From JANLYC01 sp963750495 (GTDB lineage: Bacteria > Actinomycetota > Actinomycetes > Propionibacteriales > Nocardioidaceae): a stretch of 64,000 nucleotides of DNA. The notes beneath the pieces are model-generated. The model was not told the DNA's origin. It did not search any database and worked only from the letters and a program-made list of their open reading frames with translations. Location: the NCBI GenBank assembly GCA_963750495.1, contig CAVVQV010000006.1, forward strand, positions 310,001 through 374,000, in the 5' to 3' direction. Position numbers and translations under genes: made by a program. Below, piece by piece: positions 18,330-26,681 of this stretch. How positions within the stretch are numbered: position 1 is the first letter of the stretch; each line of letters opens with the position of its first letter.

Positions 18330-18839
18330 TCAGCGGTGCAGCTGGCCGCGGATCGCGCCACCTTGGTAGGCGTTCGTGTGGATGTTGAAGTAGAAGTTGC
18401 CGGGGTGGTTCTTGATCCGCTTGATCAGCTTCGACTTCACTCCGGTCGCGCAGTGCGCACCCCCCGTCACGGCGCTGCTCAGGTCCACGACCACAGCCCC
18501 GCTGTCGCCGCGTGCGCCCTTGTGAATGTGGGCGCCGATAGGACGTCCGATCCGCGACCAGGTGGCGTTGACACATACCTTGTGAGCTCCGGGACGGAGC
18601 CGCACCACGGCCCTACCGGTGCCGTTCGGATCGCCCTGGTCCGGCACCTCTTGCGCGCCGCTCAGGTTCGCGACGAGCTTGGTGACCGCTGCAGCGGACG
18701 CACTGCTGGAGCTGTGGTGACCGGAGGCGACCGCACTGGGGAGCGCTGCCAGTCCCCACGCAGCCATCCCGAGCACAGAGGCGACCGCGACAACTCCCCT
18801 GCCTCGTCCTGTCGGTCTGATGTTTCGCGCTGTCATCAT
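18330..18839 (-). CDS. Secreted CHRD-domain protein
   Basis: 169 residues. A signal peptide spans about 1-38 (Arg-rich start, hydrophobic VVAVASVLGMAAWGLAALPS, cleavage near AVASG). Residues 52-168 form a CHRD domain, recognised by LSGAQEVPDQGDPNGTGRAV, AHIHKGARGDSG and the closing NIHTNAYQGGAIRGQL. CHRD domains occur in chordin and in many bacterial secreted proteins of unknown function. AGGAGGGG precedes the ATG at good spacing. Monocistronic, divergent from the metallophosphoesterase. Confidence 0.9.
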   Translation of the reverse strand: MMTARNIRPTGRGRGVVAVASVLGMAAWGLAALPSAVASGHHSSSSASAAAVTKLVANLSGAQEVPDQGDPNGTGRAVVRLRPGAHKVCVNATWSRIGRPIGAHIHKGARGDSGAVVVDLSSAVTGGAHCATGVKSKLIKRIKNHPGNFYFNIHTNAYQGGAIRGQLHR

Positions 18840-18976
18840 CGACCCCTCCTAGGGATTCTTGTTCTCACCTCACACGCTCGTCGCGAGTGCTTGCCGGGTC
18901 AACCTGTACGTCAGGGCAGTCGGAGAGTGCCGCCCAGTCGGTGCGAGGCGTTCCCGTTGTACCGAACGGCATTCCG

Positions 18977-18982
18977 TAGGCT
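18977..18982 (+). promoter_or_regulatory. -10 box for leaderless metallophosphoesterase mRNA
   Basis: TAGGCT lies 6 nt before the GTG start codon; no ribosome binding site is present. This is the geometry of a leaderless transcript beginning at the start codon. Confidence 0.55.
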
Positions 18983-18988
18983 TGAGCC

Positions 18989-20614
18989 GTGACGTCGTTG
19001 CCCGGGTTCAGCAGGTTTCGCGACACAAGAGCCGCGCAACGCCTTACCTCGTATCTGCACGCGCATCGCCCGCGTGACTGGCGGCACGGCTCCCTGCTCG
19101 TTCTCGGCTATCTGACCGGCTGGGCCGTCATCGCGGTGCCGGTCTCCTACGCCCTGTTCCTGCACGCCGAGCGCCCTGCCGTCATCGCCGGCAACGACGT
19201 GACCGTCTCCCCCACGCGGGACAGCTGGGTCACCTTCGATCTCGGCGCGTTCCTGCCGGACGTCCGGTACCCGATCGAGCACACCGTGGGTGTCCACGTC
19301 GACGTCGGCGCGACCACCCTCGACAACTACGACACGCTCATCCAGCGGTATGCCGTGCTGGCCAGCCAGCCCCAAGGCGAGATCAGCAAGGTGAGCGGCC
19401 TGGTGCGCGACATGGTCTACGCAGCCGCCTTCCAGGGTGCGGTGATCGGCCTGGCCGGACCCACGCTGTGGGTGCTGGTCGGCCGTCGGCGCAGACGTGA
19501 GCTGGCCGGCGCGCTGACCCCCCGCCGCGCAGCCCTCGGCGTTGCGCTCGTCGCGGTCGTCGTCGGGGTCTCGGCGTCGCGGCCCTTCGAGGACCGCCAG
19601 TCGCCGACGTCGATCTCCGCCAGCAGCGGTTGGCAGCCGATCACCGCGCTCGTGCCCGAGGCGAACGTCTCCGGCGAGGCAGCCCGGTTGCAGATCCAGG
19701 GCGGCCTCATCACCGGCGGCACCCAGGATCTCGTCGCCAGTGCCTTCGACACCTATCGCAAGAGCGTGACGTTCTACAACGACCTCGCCGGCCGAGCGCC
19801 GGCGCTCGCCGCCTCCCTGCACCAGCCAGGTGACAACGAGATCGTCGCACTCCTGGTGTCGGACCGACACGACAATGTGGGGATGGACCCGGTCAGCCGG
19901 GCCATCGGGGACGCCGGTGGCGCGACCATCCTGTTCGACGCCGGCGACGACACCTCCACCGGTGAGACGTGGGAGGCGTTCAGCTTCGACTCCGTCAGCA
20001 AGGCCTTCGACGACTACGCAGCGCGGTACGGCGTCGCCGGGAACCACGACAACGGGACGTTTGCGGGTGACTACCTGGCGGACCACGGTTTCGTCATGCT
20101 CGCCGGCGACCCGGTCAGCGGCGAGAGTGGTATCCGGCTGCTTGGTGCACCCGACCCGCGCAGCAGCGGCCTGGGCAGCGGGATCAGGCCGACCGACGTG
20201 CCGTTCGACCAACAGGCAACCGAGCTCGCCGACGCAGCCTGCGCGGCTGACGCCGACGGGAGGCGAGTGTCGACGCTGCTCGTCCACGACCGCAACCTGG
20301 GCGCCCCGGCGCTCGACCGTGGCTGCGTCGACCTGGTGCTGTCCGGGCACCTGCACATCCAGGCCGGTCCGACCACCGTGACCGGCAGCAACGGGAGCGT
20401 GGGCACGACCTACACGAACGGCACCACCGGGGGCGCCGCTTACGCCTTCGCGCTGGGCAGCAAGCTCCGCCGTGACGCCGAGGTCACCCTGGTCACGTAC
20501 CGGGACGGTCAACCCGTCGGGCTGCAGCCGGTCACCATTCGGACGACCGGGGAGTTCGTCGTCTCGCCGTATGTGGTGCTGCCGACCGCAGCTGATGAGG
20601 CCTCCGGCGGCTGA
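18989..20614 (+). CDS. Membrane-anchored metallophosphoesterase
   Basis: The 541-residue protein has two membrane segments near 35-60 and 147-167 and another at 185-203, placing the catalytic domain (about 225-530) outside the membrane. The calcineurin-like motifs are in order: SDRHDNVGMD (about 289), FDAGDDT (about 318), GNHDN (about 350), LLVHDR (about 430) and SGHLHIQ (about 450). The first motif has D-x-H with the two metal ligands. Substrate is unknown; relatives are called predicted phosphohydrolases. The GTG start follows a -10 box by 6 nt. Confidence 0.88.
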   Translation: MTSLPGFSRFRDTRAAQRLTSYLHAHRPRDWRHGSLLVLGYLTGWAVIAVPVSYALFLHAERPAVIAGNDVTVSPTRDSWVTFDLGAFLPDVRYPIEHTVGVHVDVGATTLDNYDTLIQRYAVLASQPQGEISKVSGLVRDMVYAAAFQGAVIGLAGPTLWVLVGRRRRRELAGALTPRRAALGVALVAVVVGVSASRPFEDRQSPTSISASSGWQPITALVPEANVSGEAARLQIQGGLITGGTQDLVASAFDTYRKSVTFYNDLAGRAPALAASLHQPGDNEIVALLVSDRHDNVGMDPVSRAIGDAGGATILFDAGDDTSTGETWEAFSFDSVSKAFDDYAARYGVAGNHDNGTFAGDYLADHGFVMLAGDPVSGESGIRLLGAPDPRSSGLGSGIRPTDVPFDQQATELADAACAADADGRRVSTLLVHDRNLGAPALDRGCVDLVLSGHLHIQAGPTTVTGSNGSVGTTYTNGTTGGAAYAFALGSKLRRDAEVTLVTYRDGQPVGLQPVTIRTTGEFVVSPYVVLPTAADEASGG

Positions 20615-20637
20615 CCCTGCTCGACCGACGAACGACG

Positions 20638-20664
20638 ACGCCCCGCTCGCAGGGAACGGGGCGT
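20638..20664. terminator. Hairpin terminator after metallophosphoesterase
   Basis: Stem ACGCCCCG / CGGGGCGT (8 bp) with an 11-nt loop, 23 nt after the stop codon. It also lies just past the 3' end of the leftward tRNA-Ser(GCT), so it could act in both directions. Confidence 0.65.
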
Positions 20665-20679
20665 TGACGTTGCTGACGG

Positions 20680-20767
20680 CGGAGGTGGCGGGATTTGAAC
20701 CCGCGAGAGGGGATTACCCTCAACCCGCTTAGCAGGCGGGCGCACTAGGCCACTATGCGACACCTCC
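20680..20767 (-). tRNA. tRNA-Ser(GCT)
   Basis: Minus-strand cloverleaf with acceptor GGAGGTG / CACCTCC, anticodon arm CCCGC-CTGCTAA-GCGGG (anticodon GCT, reads AGC/AGU) and a long variable arm typical of class II tRNAs. T arm contains GGTTCAAATCC. CCA is not encoded. Confidence 0.96.
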
Positions 20768-20874
20768 AGGCCTTTGCCGGCGCGCCGCCACAGAGTACCG
20801 GCCACACCCGCATGGACTCCAATCGCCTCCTGCCGGACAACTCCGAGCCGAGGTGGGAGCCGCGCTCCGACACG

Positions 20875-21351
20875 CTAGAGCGGTCGATAGCCGTACGCGC
20901 TGTTGAGCCGCGCTCGTACGGCTGCCTGGACCTCATCAGCGCGGGCGCCCAACAGCGACAGCGGTACGACGGAGCGGTGGCCCCCTGCTCCATGGAAGAC
21001 GAGCACCGCACCGACGGTGGAGTCGCCCGTGCTGACGCTGGTGACGTCGGACCACCGCGCCGACTGCCGGCCACCGCCGCGCAGGTGGTGCAGCCGGTAA
21101 CCCTCGGAGTCGAGCTCCAGCACGGCGGGCGGGCGCGCCAGCAGCAGCGACGCAGCGAATGCCACGACCAGGCTGCCGACGATGAGGACGGCGTACGGGC
21201 CGGAGGCGTGGGAGTGTCCGGCCACGGCCACGACCCCCAGGACGACGACCCAGGTTCCGCCCATCAGGACGAGGGCCACGCCGAGAGGTCGGATCAGCCG
21301 GGCTCGCGGCCAGCGGTACACGACGGGGTCGGTCCTCTGCTGCGCCATCAC
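20875..21351 (-). CDS. Two-helix membrane protein with C-terminal PH-like domain, unknown
   Basis: I do not recognise the 158-residue protein by name. Residues 22-45 and 53-74 are transmembrane. The rest (AVLELDSEGYRLHHLRGGGRQSARWSDVTSVSTG, then HRSVVPLSLLG) reads like the small bacterial PH-like or YcxB-like beta domains that follow paired helices. Start could be either of two adjacent ATGs. It lies between two tRNA-Ser genes on the same strand, possibly cotranscribed with tRNA-Ser(GCT) downstream. Confidence 0.65.
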   Translation of the reverse strand: MMAQQRTDPVVYRWPRARLIRPLGVALVLMGGTWVVVLGVVAVAGHSHASGPYAVLIVGSLVVAFAASLLLARPPAVLELDSEGYRLHHLRGGGRQSARWSDVTSVSTGDSTVGAVLVFHGAGGHRSVVPLSLLGARADEVQAAVRARLNSAYGYRPL

Positions 21352-21415
21352 ACTCGTTTCGTCGGCTGGCCGATCGCCGGCCCAGAGAGCTGGGTCGCCG
21401 GCCGATGATCATGAG

Positions 21416-21504
21416 CGGAGGAGGCGGGATTTGAACCCGCGGCTGACATCACTGCCAGCGACCGCTTTCAAGGCGGTTCCGATAGGCCGCTCCGGCACCC
21501 CTCC
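21416..21504 (-). tRNA. tRNA-Ser(TGA)
   Basis: Minus-strand cloverleaf with acceptor GGAGGGG / CTCCTCC (one G-U pair), anticodon arm ACCGC-CTTGAAA-GCGGT (anticodon TGA) and a long variable arm of class II type. CCA is not encoded. Confidence 0.96.
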
Positions 21505-21594
21505 TGGGCGTCCGTGTCGAGACGCCGCGGACCATCATTCCATCGGGCCGCGTGCGCACCAACCCGAGGCAGCCGTGACGCACGCGTGCAGAGG

Positions 21595-23124
21595 TCAGAG
21601 CAGCGGCGCGAACCGTGGCGGCTCGGGTCGCTCGGTCAGGTCGGGGGCGATGGAGCGCGATCGTCGTCCCCCTCCCCCGGTGAGCAACCGGTCAGCCAGC
21701 ACGAGCAGTCCGCCGAGGGCGGCTCCGATCACCAGGTCGTACCCGGTAGCCGCGGCGCTGTCGACCAGCGAGGTCGTCGGCTGGATGAGCGAGGTGGCGA
21801 CGCCGGCAGCGCCGAGCCCACCGAAGGCGCACATCCACCAACCCTGGCGCCGGCGCTGACGGGTGGCGACGCCCCACACGAGCGCAGGGAAGCCGACCAG
21901 CGCCTCGATGGGTCGTGGTACGGCCCCCAGGTGACTTTCGAACCAGGCCCTGAAGTCATCGACCCACGCGATCACATCCGGCGAGCCCCAGGTGCGCAAC
22001 GCCTGCGTGTAGGCCACCGAGACCGCGAGCAGCACGACGCCGCCACTGATCAGCACGGCGCCACGGCGGCCGATGCTGCGGGCTCCGTGGCCAAGGCGCC
22101 AGGCCAAGGCAAAGCCGCCCAGCAGCACCAGCGTCAGCACCATGACGCGGAACCGGAACGGTCTCAGGACCACGCCGTAACCCGTCACGACGATCGCGCC
22201 CGCCGCCCCGATCAGAGCCGAGATCAGCAGCTCCCGCAAGGTCCGCAAGCCAGTGGCAGGACGGCTCATGACCATGCCCAGCACACCATGCACCGCGGCT
22301 GCCGTGACCCCGGCACCCGCCAACGCCCAGTTCTCGGGGTACGCCGCGACGAGTCCGAGACTGAGCGCCGAGAACAGGCCGATGAGGATGACGCGGCCGC
22401 CGGTGCGCCTGGTCAACATGACGATAGCCAGCCAGGTTGCGACGGTCGCACCCATGCGAGTCATGACTTCGGGCTGGCTCCACAGGTCATGGGCCTCCGC
22501 CAGCGTGCCTGTGGCAACTGCTACCGCCGCTGCCCAGATCACGACGACCATCCGGACGAGCGCACGCCTGGAGGGCCACCGGCTCGCCGATGCTGTCCCC
22601 CCGGTCGAGATGGTTACGTCCGGGGCCGCGGCGGTCGGGACGTCGCTCCATCGGCGACCGCTGGCGGGGACTTCGTGAGCGGGTGGCGGCGAGTCTCGCG
22701 GCAAACCGGGCGGCAAGGTCGACGGAACGTCTGGGCGTTGTCGTCTGGCGGTGCGTTTCACCGACGGCGCCTCGGGCGGTGCGTTTCCAGCCGTGGCGGG
22801 GACCGGTGCTCGCTCGTGCGGCGTCAGCTCACCAGGCCGCACTTCCGGTGAAGCGGGTGTGACAGGAGCAAGGTCCACGGAAGGGTTCGCTGCCGGTTCC
22901 GGAACGACGGGTGCGACCCACCGTGCAGCGGTTCGAGCGGCGTTCGTGAACGGCCAGACCGGTTTCGATCCTGGCGGCACGGCAACACCTGGCTCGGCGG
23001 CCTCGGGGTCCGGTTTGCGTCGACGTCCACCCGGTGGGGCGGTCTCGGTCTCCGGCTCGGGTCGGGGAGCTGCTCGCCGTCGACCGGGAGGGGGGGCGGA
23101 GCCAGCCTCGAACTCGGACAACAC
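21595..23124 (-). CDS. Large membrane protein with proline-rich cytoplasmic N-terminus, unknown
   Basis: The 509-residue protein matches no family I can name. Residues 1-185 are disordered-looking, rich in Pro, Arg, Ala and Glu (PGGRRRKPDPEAAEPG). Residues 190-490 contain about nine hydrophobic segments, for example MVVVIWAAAVAVATGTL and VILIGLFSALSLGLVAAYP, making it polytopic. A short hydrophilic Arg-rich tail follows. A charged, flexible cytoplasmic arm on a polytopic membrane protein suggests docking of partners, but function is unknown. It is 69 bp upstream of the divergent-facing nitrilase stop on the same strand. Confidence 0.7.
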   Translation of the reverse strand: MLSEFEAGSAPPPGRRRAAPRPEPETETAPPGGRRRKPDPEAAEPGVAVPPGSKPVWPFTNAARTAARWVAPVVPEPAANPSVDLAPVTPASPEVRPGELTPHERAPVPATAGNAPPEAPSVKRTARRQRPDVPSTLPPGLPRDSPPPAHEVPASGRRWSDVPTAAAPDVTISTGGTASASRWPSRRALVRMVVVIWAAAVAVATGTLAEAHDLWSQPEVMTRMGATVATWLAIVMLTRRTGGRVILIGLFSALSLGLVAAYPENWALAGAGVTAAAVHGVLGMVMSRPATGLRTLRELLISALIGAAGAIVVTGYGVVLRPFRFRVMVLTLVLLGGFALAWRLGHGARSIGRRGAVLISGGVVLLAVSVAYTQALRTWGSPDVIAWVDDFRAWFESHLGAVPRPIEALVGFPALVWGVATRQRRRQGWWMCAFGGLGAAGVATSLIQPTTSLVDSAAATGYDLVIGAALGGLLVLADRLLTGGGGRRSRSIAPDLTERPEPPRFAPLL

Positions 23125-23193
23125 CTTCCCCCGGTGGAATCGATGACAACGACAAGGCCGGCCGGGACCGGTGTGGTGATTATCGCACGCGGG

Positions 23194-23967
23194 TCAGCGC
23201 CGGTTTTCCAATGAGGGGTTTCGACGACGAGCCGAGGCGAGCCGCTCTGCGGTGATCTCCCCGACCACGACGCCCTCGTCGGGACCCAGGCTCGCCAGCC
23301 GGACGCCCATGGGGTCGATGATCATGCTGCAGCCGATGTAGGACGACCCGGTCTGGCCCGCCCCGACCACGAAACACGTGTTCTCGATGGCGCGGGCGCG
23401 GAGCAGCGTCGTCCAGTGGTCTTCCTTGAGGGGACCGCGGACCCACGCGGCCGGGACGACGAACACCTCGGCGCCGGCGTCGACGAGAGCGCGTCCCAGC
23501 TCGGGGAAGCGCAGGTCATAACAGGTCATCAGGCCCAATGTGAGGTCCGCCGTCTTGACCGTGACCGCGGTACCGTCGCCCGCGGTCAACCGGTCGGACT
23601 CGCGGTATCCGAAGGAGTCGTAGAGGTAGCTCTTGCGGTAGGTGGCGAGCAGGTCACCCGCCGGGCCGAAGGCCACGAGGGTGTTGAACGGCCGGGCGGC
23701 GTCATGGCTGCGCTCGAACATGCCGGCGACCACGGTCGCCCCGGCCTCACGTGCCAGCTCGCTGATCGTCGCGCTGAACGGCCCGTCGACCGGCTGCGCG
23801 ACCCGGCCCAGGGCGAGGTCCGGCTGGCCGAAGTCGTGCATGGCACCTTCGGGTATGACGATCAGGTCCGCGCCCTGCCGGGCCGCGTCGCGCACCAGAG
23901 GCGCAAGCGCCTCGAGGTTGGACACGACGTCGGTGGTCGCGGCGAACTGGACAGCAGCAACTCGCAT
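23194..23967 (-). CDS. Nitrilase-superfamily carbon-nitrogen hydrolase
   Basis: The protein of 257 residues carries the complete Glu-Lys-Cys triad: VIPEGAMHDFG (Glu about 41), TYRKSYLYDSFG (Lys about 112) and LMTCYDLRFPE (Cys about 149). Closing motifs VVGAGQTGSSYIGCSMIIDPMG are normal for the superfamily. It hydrolyses a C-N bond of an amide or carbamoyl compound. Similarity in style to Nit2/omega-amidase-type enzymes is noticeable but the substrate is not fixed. A 17-bp palindrome lies in the promoter region shared with mobA. Confidence 0.9.
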   Translation of the reverse strand: MRVAAVQFAATTDVVSNLEALAPLVRDAARQGADLIVIPEGAMHDFGQPDLALGRVAQPVDGPFSATISELAREAGATVVAGMFERSHDAARPFNTLVAFGPAGDLLATYRKSYLYDSFGYRESDRLTAGDGTAVTVKTADLTLGLMTCYDLRFPELGRALVDAGAEVFVVPAAWVRGPLKEDHWTTLLRARAIENTCFVVGAGQTGSSYIGCSMIIDPMGVRLASLGPDEGVVVGEITAERLASARRRNPSLENRR

Positions 23968-23992
23968 CCTCCCAGTCTGCCAGTATCCAGAC

Positions 23993-24009
23993 GATTACGG
24001 ACAGTAATC
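23993..24009. promoter_or_regulatory. Palindrome between nitrilase gene and mobA
   Basis: GATTAC-GGACA-GTAATC has perfect 6-bp arms. It lies 26 bp from the nitrilase start and 23 bp from the mobA start, inside the divergent promoter region, so it could be an operator for either gene. Confidence 0.4.
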
Positions 24010-24032
24010 AGAGATCATGCGAAGATCTGACC

Positions 24033-24695
24033 GTGAGTCACGCTCAGCCATCGCCGGGGCGGCGCTTCGCCGCGATCGTGCTGGCCGGCGGCACGGGGCG
24101 GCGACTCGGTGGCGCCGACAAGGCCACCCTGGTCGTCGGGGGAGTCCCGCTGCTGGACCGCGCGCTGCAGACGGTCGCCCACGCGTCACCCGTGGTCGTC
24201 GTGGGGCCGCCCCGGGACCTGCCGGACGCCATCCTGCAGACCCGGGAGCAGCCGGCCGGCGGCGGGCCCGTGGCAGCCGTCGCCGCCGGCCTCGCCGCGT
24301 TGACGGCCCCTCCGACGGATCCCGCCGCAGCGTCCACCTCGACACCAAGGCCGGTACCAGACGTCGTGCTCGTCCTGGCCTGCGACATGCCCTTCCTCGA
24401 CTCCGGCGCGGTCGACCGCGTCGTTGCGGCGGTTCCTGACGACGGTGACGGGGCCGCCTTCGTCGACACCGACGGGCGTCGGCAGCACCTGGCCGCGGCA
24501 TACCGGACCGCATCCCTGACCCGTGCGTTGAACGCCATCGACCAGGTCGATGGAGCCGCCATGCGGGAGTTGGTGAAGCGCTTGACGATCGTCGAGATCG
24601 GGGCTGATCCTGAGACCACAGTGGACTTCGACACGTGGGATGCATGGGACACGTGGCAGCGCGTCCAAGGATCCACCAAAGGGGAGCAAGCATGA
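24033..24695 (+). CDS. mobA: Molybdenum cofactor guanylyltransferase-like protein
   Basis: A 220-residue nucleotidyltransferase starting at GTG. The GTP-binding loop LAGGTGRRLGGADKATLVVGG (about 12-32) and the metal site LACDMPFLDS (about 119-128) match MobA. MobA joins GMP to Mo-molybdopterin to make bis-MGD for DMSO-reductase-type enzymes. The molybdoenzyme at 26682 is of the sulfite-oxidase fold, which normally uses the cofactor without GMP, so proximity does not imply it is the client. It overlaps the next gene by ATGA. Confidence 0.87.
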   Translation: MSHAQPSPGRRFAAIVLAGGTGRRLGGADKATLVVGGVPLLDRALQTVAHASPVVVVGPPRDLPDAILQTREQPAGGGPVAAVAAGLAALTAPPTDPAAASTSTPRPVPDVVLVLACDMPFLDSGAVDRVVAAVPDDGDGAAFVDTDGRRQHLAAAYRTASLTRALNAIDQVDGAAMRELVKRLTIVEIGADPETTVDFDTWDAWDTWQRVQGSTKGEQA

Positions 24696-24931
24696 GTCTG
24701 TCGACCTGGTCCCAGCAGCTGTGCGATGCGCTCGGGCTGGACCTGGAGGTCGAGATCGACCCGATCCTCGACCTCGCCCGCGACGCCGCCCACGGCGTCG
24801 AGCGGCCGGCCGCACCACTGACGACCTTCCTGGTCGGTTACGCGGCCGGTCTGCGGGGTGGCTCGCAGGACGACATCGCCGACTGCATCGACGTCGCGAC
24901 CGAGCTGGCCGAGCCCGCCGAGGACGTCTAG
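24692..24931 (+). CDS. DUF6457 small protein
   Basis: 79 residues, acidic, helical, with the pattern LSTWSQQLCDALGL, LDLARDAAHGVERPAAPLTTFLVGYAAG and a closing helix. This is the DUF6457 type, a short actinobacterial protein often encoded right after mobA. The ATGA overlap with mobA implies coupled translation and a shared role in cofactor handling, which is inference. It has no membrane or secretion signal. Confidence 0.75.
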   Translation: MSLSTWSQQLCDALGLDLEVEIDPILDLARDAAHGVERPAAPLTTFLVGYAAGLRGGSQDDIADCIDVATELAEPAEDV

Positions 24932-24971
24932 CCGGATCCGGGGCAGCTGCTCGGGATCTCCTCGATCCCCC

Positions 24972-24977
24972 TACGGT
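24972..24977 (+). promoter_or_regulatory. -10 box for leaderless quinone oxidoreductase mRNA
   Basis: TACGGT, 7 nt before the ATG, with no ribosome binding site. Confidence 0.5.
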
Positions 24978-24984
24978 GGAGCGC

Positions 24985-25962
24985 ATGCGTGCCGTTCTCT
25001 GCCGTGAACCAGGTGGCCCCGACGTCCTCGAGGTCCGCCAGCTCCCCGACCCCACCCCGAGCGCGGGCGAGGTGGTCATCGACATCGCTGCGTCGGCCGT
25101 CAACCGTGCTGACATCCAGCAGCGCATCGGCGTCTACCCACCGCCGCCCGGCGCCACCGACGTGCTCGGCCTCGAATGCTCGGGCACGGTCTCCGCCGTC
25201 GGCGACGGCGTCGAGCGATGGCAGGTCGGCGACCAGGTCTGCGCCCTGCTCGCCAGTGGTGGCTACGCCGACAAGGTGGCCGTGCCGTCCGGCCAGGTCC
25301 TGCCGGTCCCCGCAGGTGTCGGCCTCGTCGAGGCGGCGGCGCTGCCCGAGGTCGCCTGCACCGTGTGGTCGAACGTGTTCATGGTGGCGGCCCTCCAACG
25401 CGGCGAGACCTTTCTCGTTCACGGCGGAGGTGGCGGGATCGGCACCATGGCGATCCAACTGACACATGCCCTGGGCGCGACCGTGGTCACCACCGTCGGG
25501 TCGGCGGAAAAAGGCGATCGTTGCCGGGCGCTCGGAGCCGACCTGGCGATCGACTACCACGAGCAGGACTTCGTCGAAGAGCTGCGGCGCATCGCACCCG
25601 ACGGCGCCGACGTCATCCTCGATCACCTCGGTGCGAAGTACCTGCCACGCAACGTACAGGCGCTCGCGGTCGAGGGCCGTCTCGTCGTGATCGGCCTCCA
25701 GGGCGGCCGTACGGGTGAGCTCGACCTCGGGACACTGCTGAGCAAACGCGGCGCGGTCATTGCGACAGCCCTGCGCTCGCGGCCTGTCGAGGGCAAGTCG
25801 GCGATCGTTGCCAGCGTGGAGGCCAACGTGTGGCCGTTGGTCGAGGACGGGACGGTCCGCCCGATCGTGCACGAGACGATCCCCCTGGCCGAGGTCCGGC
25901 GGGCACACGAGGTCGTCGAGGCCAGTACGCACGTGGGCAAGGTCCTCCTCACCATGGAGTGA
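24985..25962 (+). CDS. NAD(P)H-quinone oxidoreductase (PIG3-type, zinc-free MDR)
   Basis: The protein of 325 residues is a medium-chain dehydrogenase/reductase. The quinone-reductase signature is seen in NRADIQQRIGVYPPPPGATDVLGLECSGTV, and the NADPH-binding loop is HGGGGGIGTMAIQL (about 139-152). Structural zinc cysteines are absent, as in QOR/PIG3 enzymes, which reduce quinones using NADPH. The gene starts at an ATG 7 nt after a -10 box and is 53 bp downstream of the mobA pair, so it has its own promoter. Confidence 0.9.
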   Translation: MRAVLCREPGGPDVLEVRQLPDPTPSAGEVVIDIAASAVNRADIQQRIGVYPPPPGATDVLGLECSGTVSAVGDGVERWQVGDQVCALLASGGYADKVAVPSGQVLPVPAGVGLVEAAALPEVACTVWSNVFMVAALQRGETFLVHGGGGGIGTMAIQLTHALGATVVTTVGSAEKGDRCRALGADLAIDYHEQDFVEELRRIAPDGADVILDHLGAKYLPRNVQALAVEGRLVVIGLQGGRTGELDLGTLLSKRGAVIATALRSRPVEGKSAIVASVEANVWPLVEDGTVRPIVHETIPLAEVRRAHEVVEASTHVGKVLLTME

Positions 25963-26005
25963 CCGACGGAGCAGCACCGCACGAGCCTCGGATGGTCATC
26001 CCACG

Positions 26006-26011
26006 TACGCT
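26006..26011 (+). promoter_or_regulatory. -10 box for leaderless bpa mRNA
   Basis: TACGCT, 6 nt before the ATG; no ribosome binding site. Confidence 0.5.
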
Positions 26012-26017
26012 GGCTGC

Positions 26018-26581
26018 ATGACGAGCGAGAACCAGACTGGCAGCCCGACGGACGGTCCGAGCGTGGTCGTCGTCGGTCCCGGCGGCATGGCCACCGCGGG
26101 CGGTGAGTCCGGCGATGAGCCAGGCCGCTCCGTTGCCGACCTCGTCGAACAGCCCGACAAGGTCATGCGGATCGGCAGCATGATCCGACAGCTTCTCGAA
26201 GAGGTGAAGTCGGCTCCCCTCGACGAGGCGAGCCGCAACCGGCTCCGCGAGATCCATCAGGCGTCGATCAAGGAGCTCGAACAGGGTCTGGCCCCCGAGC
26301 TCGTCGCCGAGCTCGAGCGGCTGAGCCTCCCCTTCAACGAGCAGACGCCGAGTGAGGCGGAGCTGCGGATCGCTCAAGCCCAGCTCGTCGGCTGGCTCGA
26401 GGGCCTGTTCCACGGCATCCAGACGGCCATCTACGCCCAGCAGATGGCCGCCCGCGCCCAGCTCGAGCAGATGCGCAAGGCGCTCCCACCCGGGGTCATG
26501 CCCCCCGCTTCGCACGGCGGTGTGCCAGGCGGTCCCGGGTCGGAGGCCGGATCCGACCCGTCGAACGGCATGTACCTCTGA
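26018..26581 (+). CDS. bpa: Bacterial proteasome activator Bpa/PafE (DUF2587)
   Basis: 187 residues. The helical core 40-155 reads LVEQPDKVMRIGSMIRQLLEEVKSAPLDEASR and LVGWLEGLFHGIQTAIYAQQMAARAQLEQM, matching Bpa/PafE. This protein forms a dodecameric ring that opens the 20S proteasome gate without ATP. The C-terminus is GMYL. Mycobacterium tuberculosis Bpa ends GQYL, the motif that docks into the proteasome alpha ring, so the activating tail is conserved with one change. Flanking regions (1-40 and 155-183) are low-complexity. The presence of this gene implies that the organism has a proteasome. Confidence 0.92.
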   Translation: MTSENQTGSPTDGPSVVVVGPGGMATAGGESGDEPGRSVADLVEQPDKVMRIGSMIRQLLEEVKSAPLDEASRNRLREIHQASIKELEQGLAPELVAELERLSLPFNEQTPSEAELRIAQAQLVGWLEGLFHGIQTAIYAQQMAARAQLEQMRKALPPGVMPPASHGGVPGGPGSEAGSDPSNGMYL

Positions 26582-26587
26582 CCCGCA

Positions 26588-26614
26588 GGTCACTGAGGTC
26601 ACTGAGGTCACTGA
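26588..26614 (+). repeat. Three tandem copies of a 9-bp unit
   Basis: GGTCACTGA is repeated three times directly after the bpa stop codon, followed by GCTGACCTG. The ends CAGGTCA and TGACCTG are complementary, so the block can also form a hairpin and may be the bpa terminator. Confidence 0.6.
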
Positions 26615-26646
26615 GCTGACCTGATGGCGGGCCGGCGGCCCGCCGT

Positions 26647-26674
26647 CCAATCCGATCCGCGCGGGGCTCCGAAT
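26647..26674 (+). promoter_or_regulatory. Candidate SigK-type promoter of the molybdenum oxidoreductase
   Basis: CCAATCC (26647-26653), a 15-bp spacer and CCGAAT (26669-26674). From memory, M. tuberculosis SigK recognises CCATCC and CCGAAT. The -10 ends 7 nt before the GTG, so the mRNA would be leaderless. sigK itself is encoded 2.4 kb downstream. Confidence 0.5.
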
Positions 26675-26681
26675 CCCCCTC

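Noticed and set aside
18911..20512. A 533-codon open frame antisense to the metallophosphoesterase
   Set aside because: Shadow frame; no motif, and it overlaps the promoter of the sense gene.
21505..21594. SRP (4.5S) RNA gene beside tRNA-Ser
   Set aside because: This gene often lies near tRNA-Ser in actinobacteria, but the conserved GGAA loop and GCAG motifs in a long hairpin are not seen.
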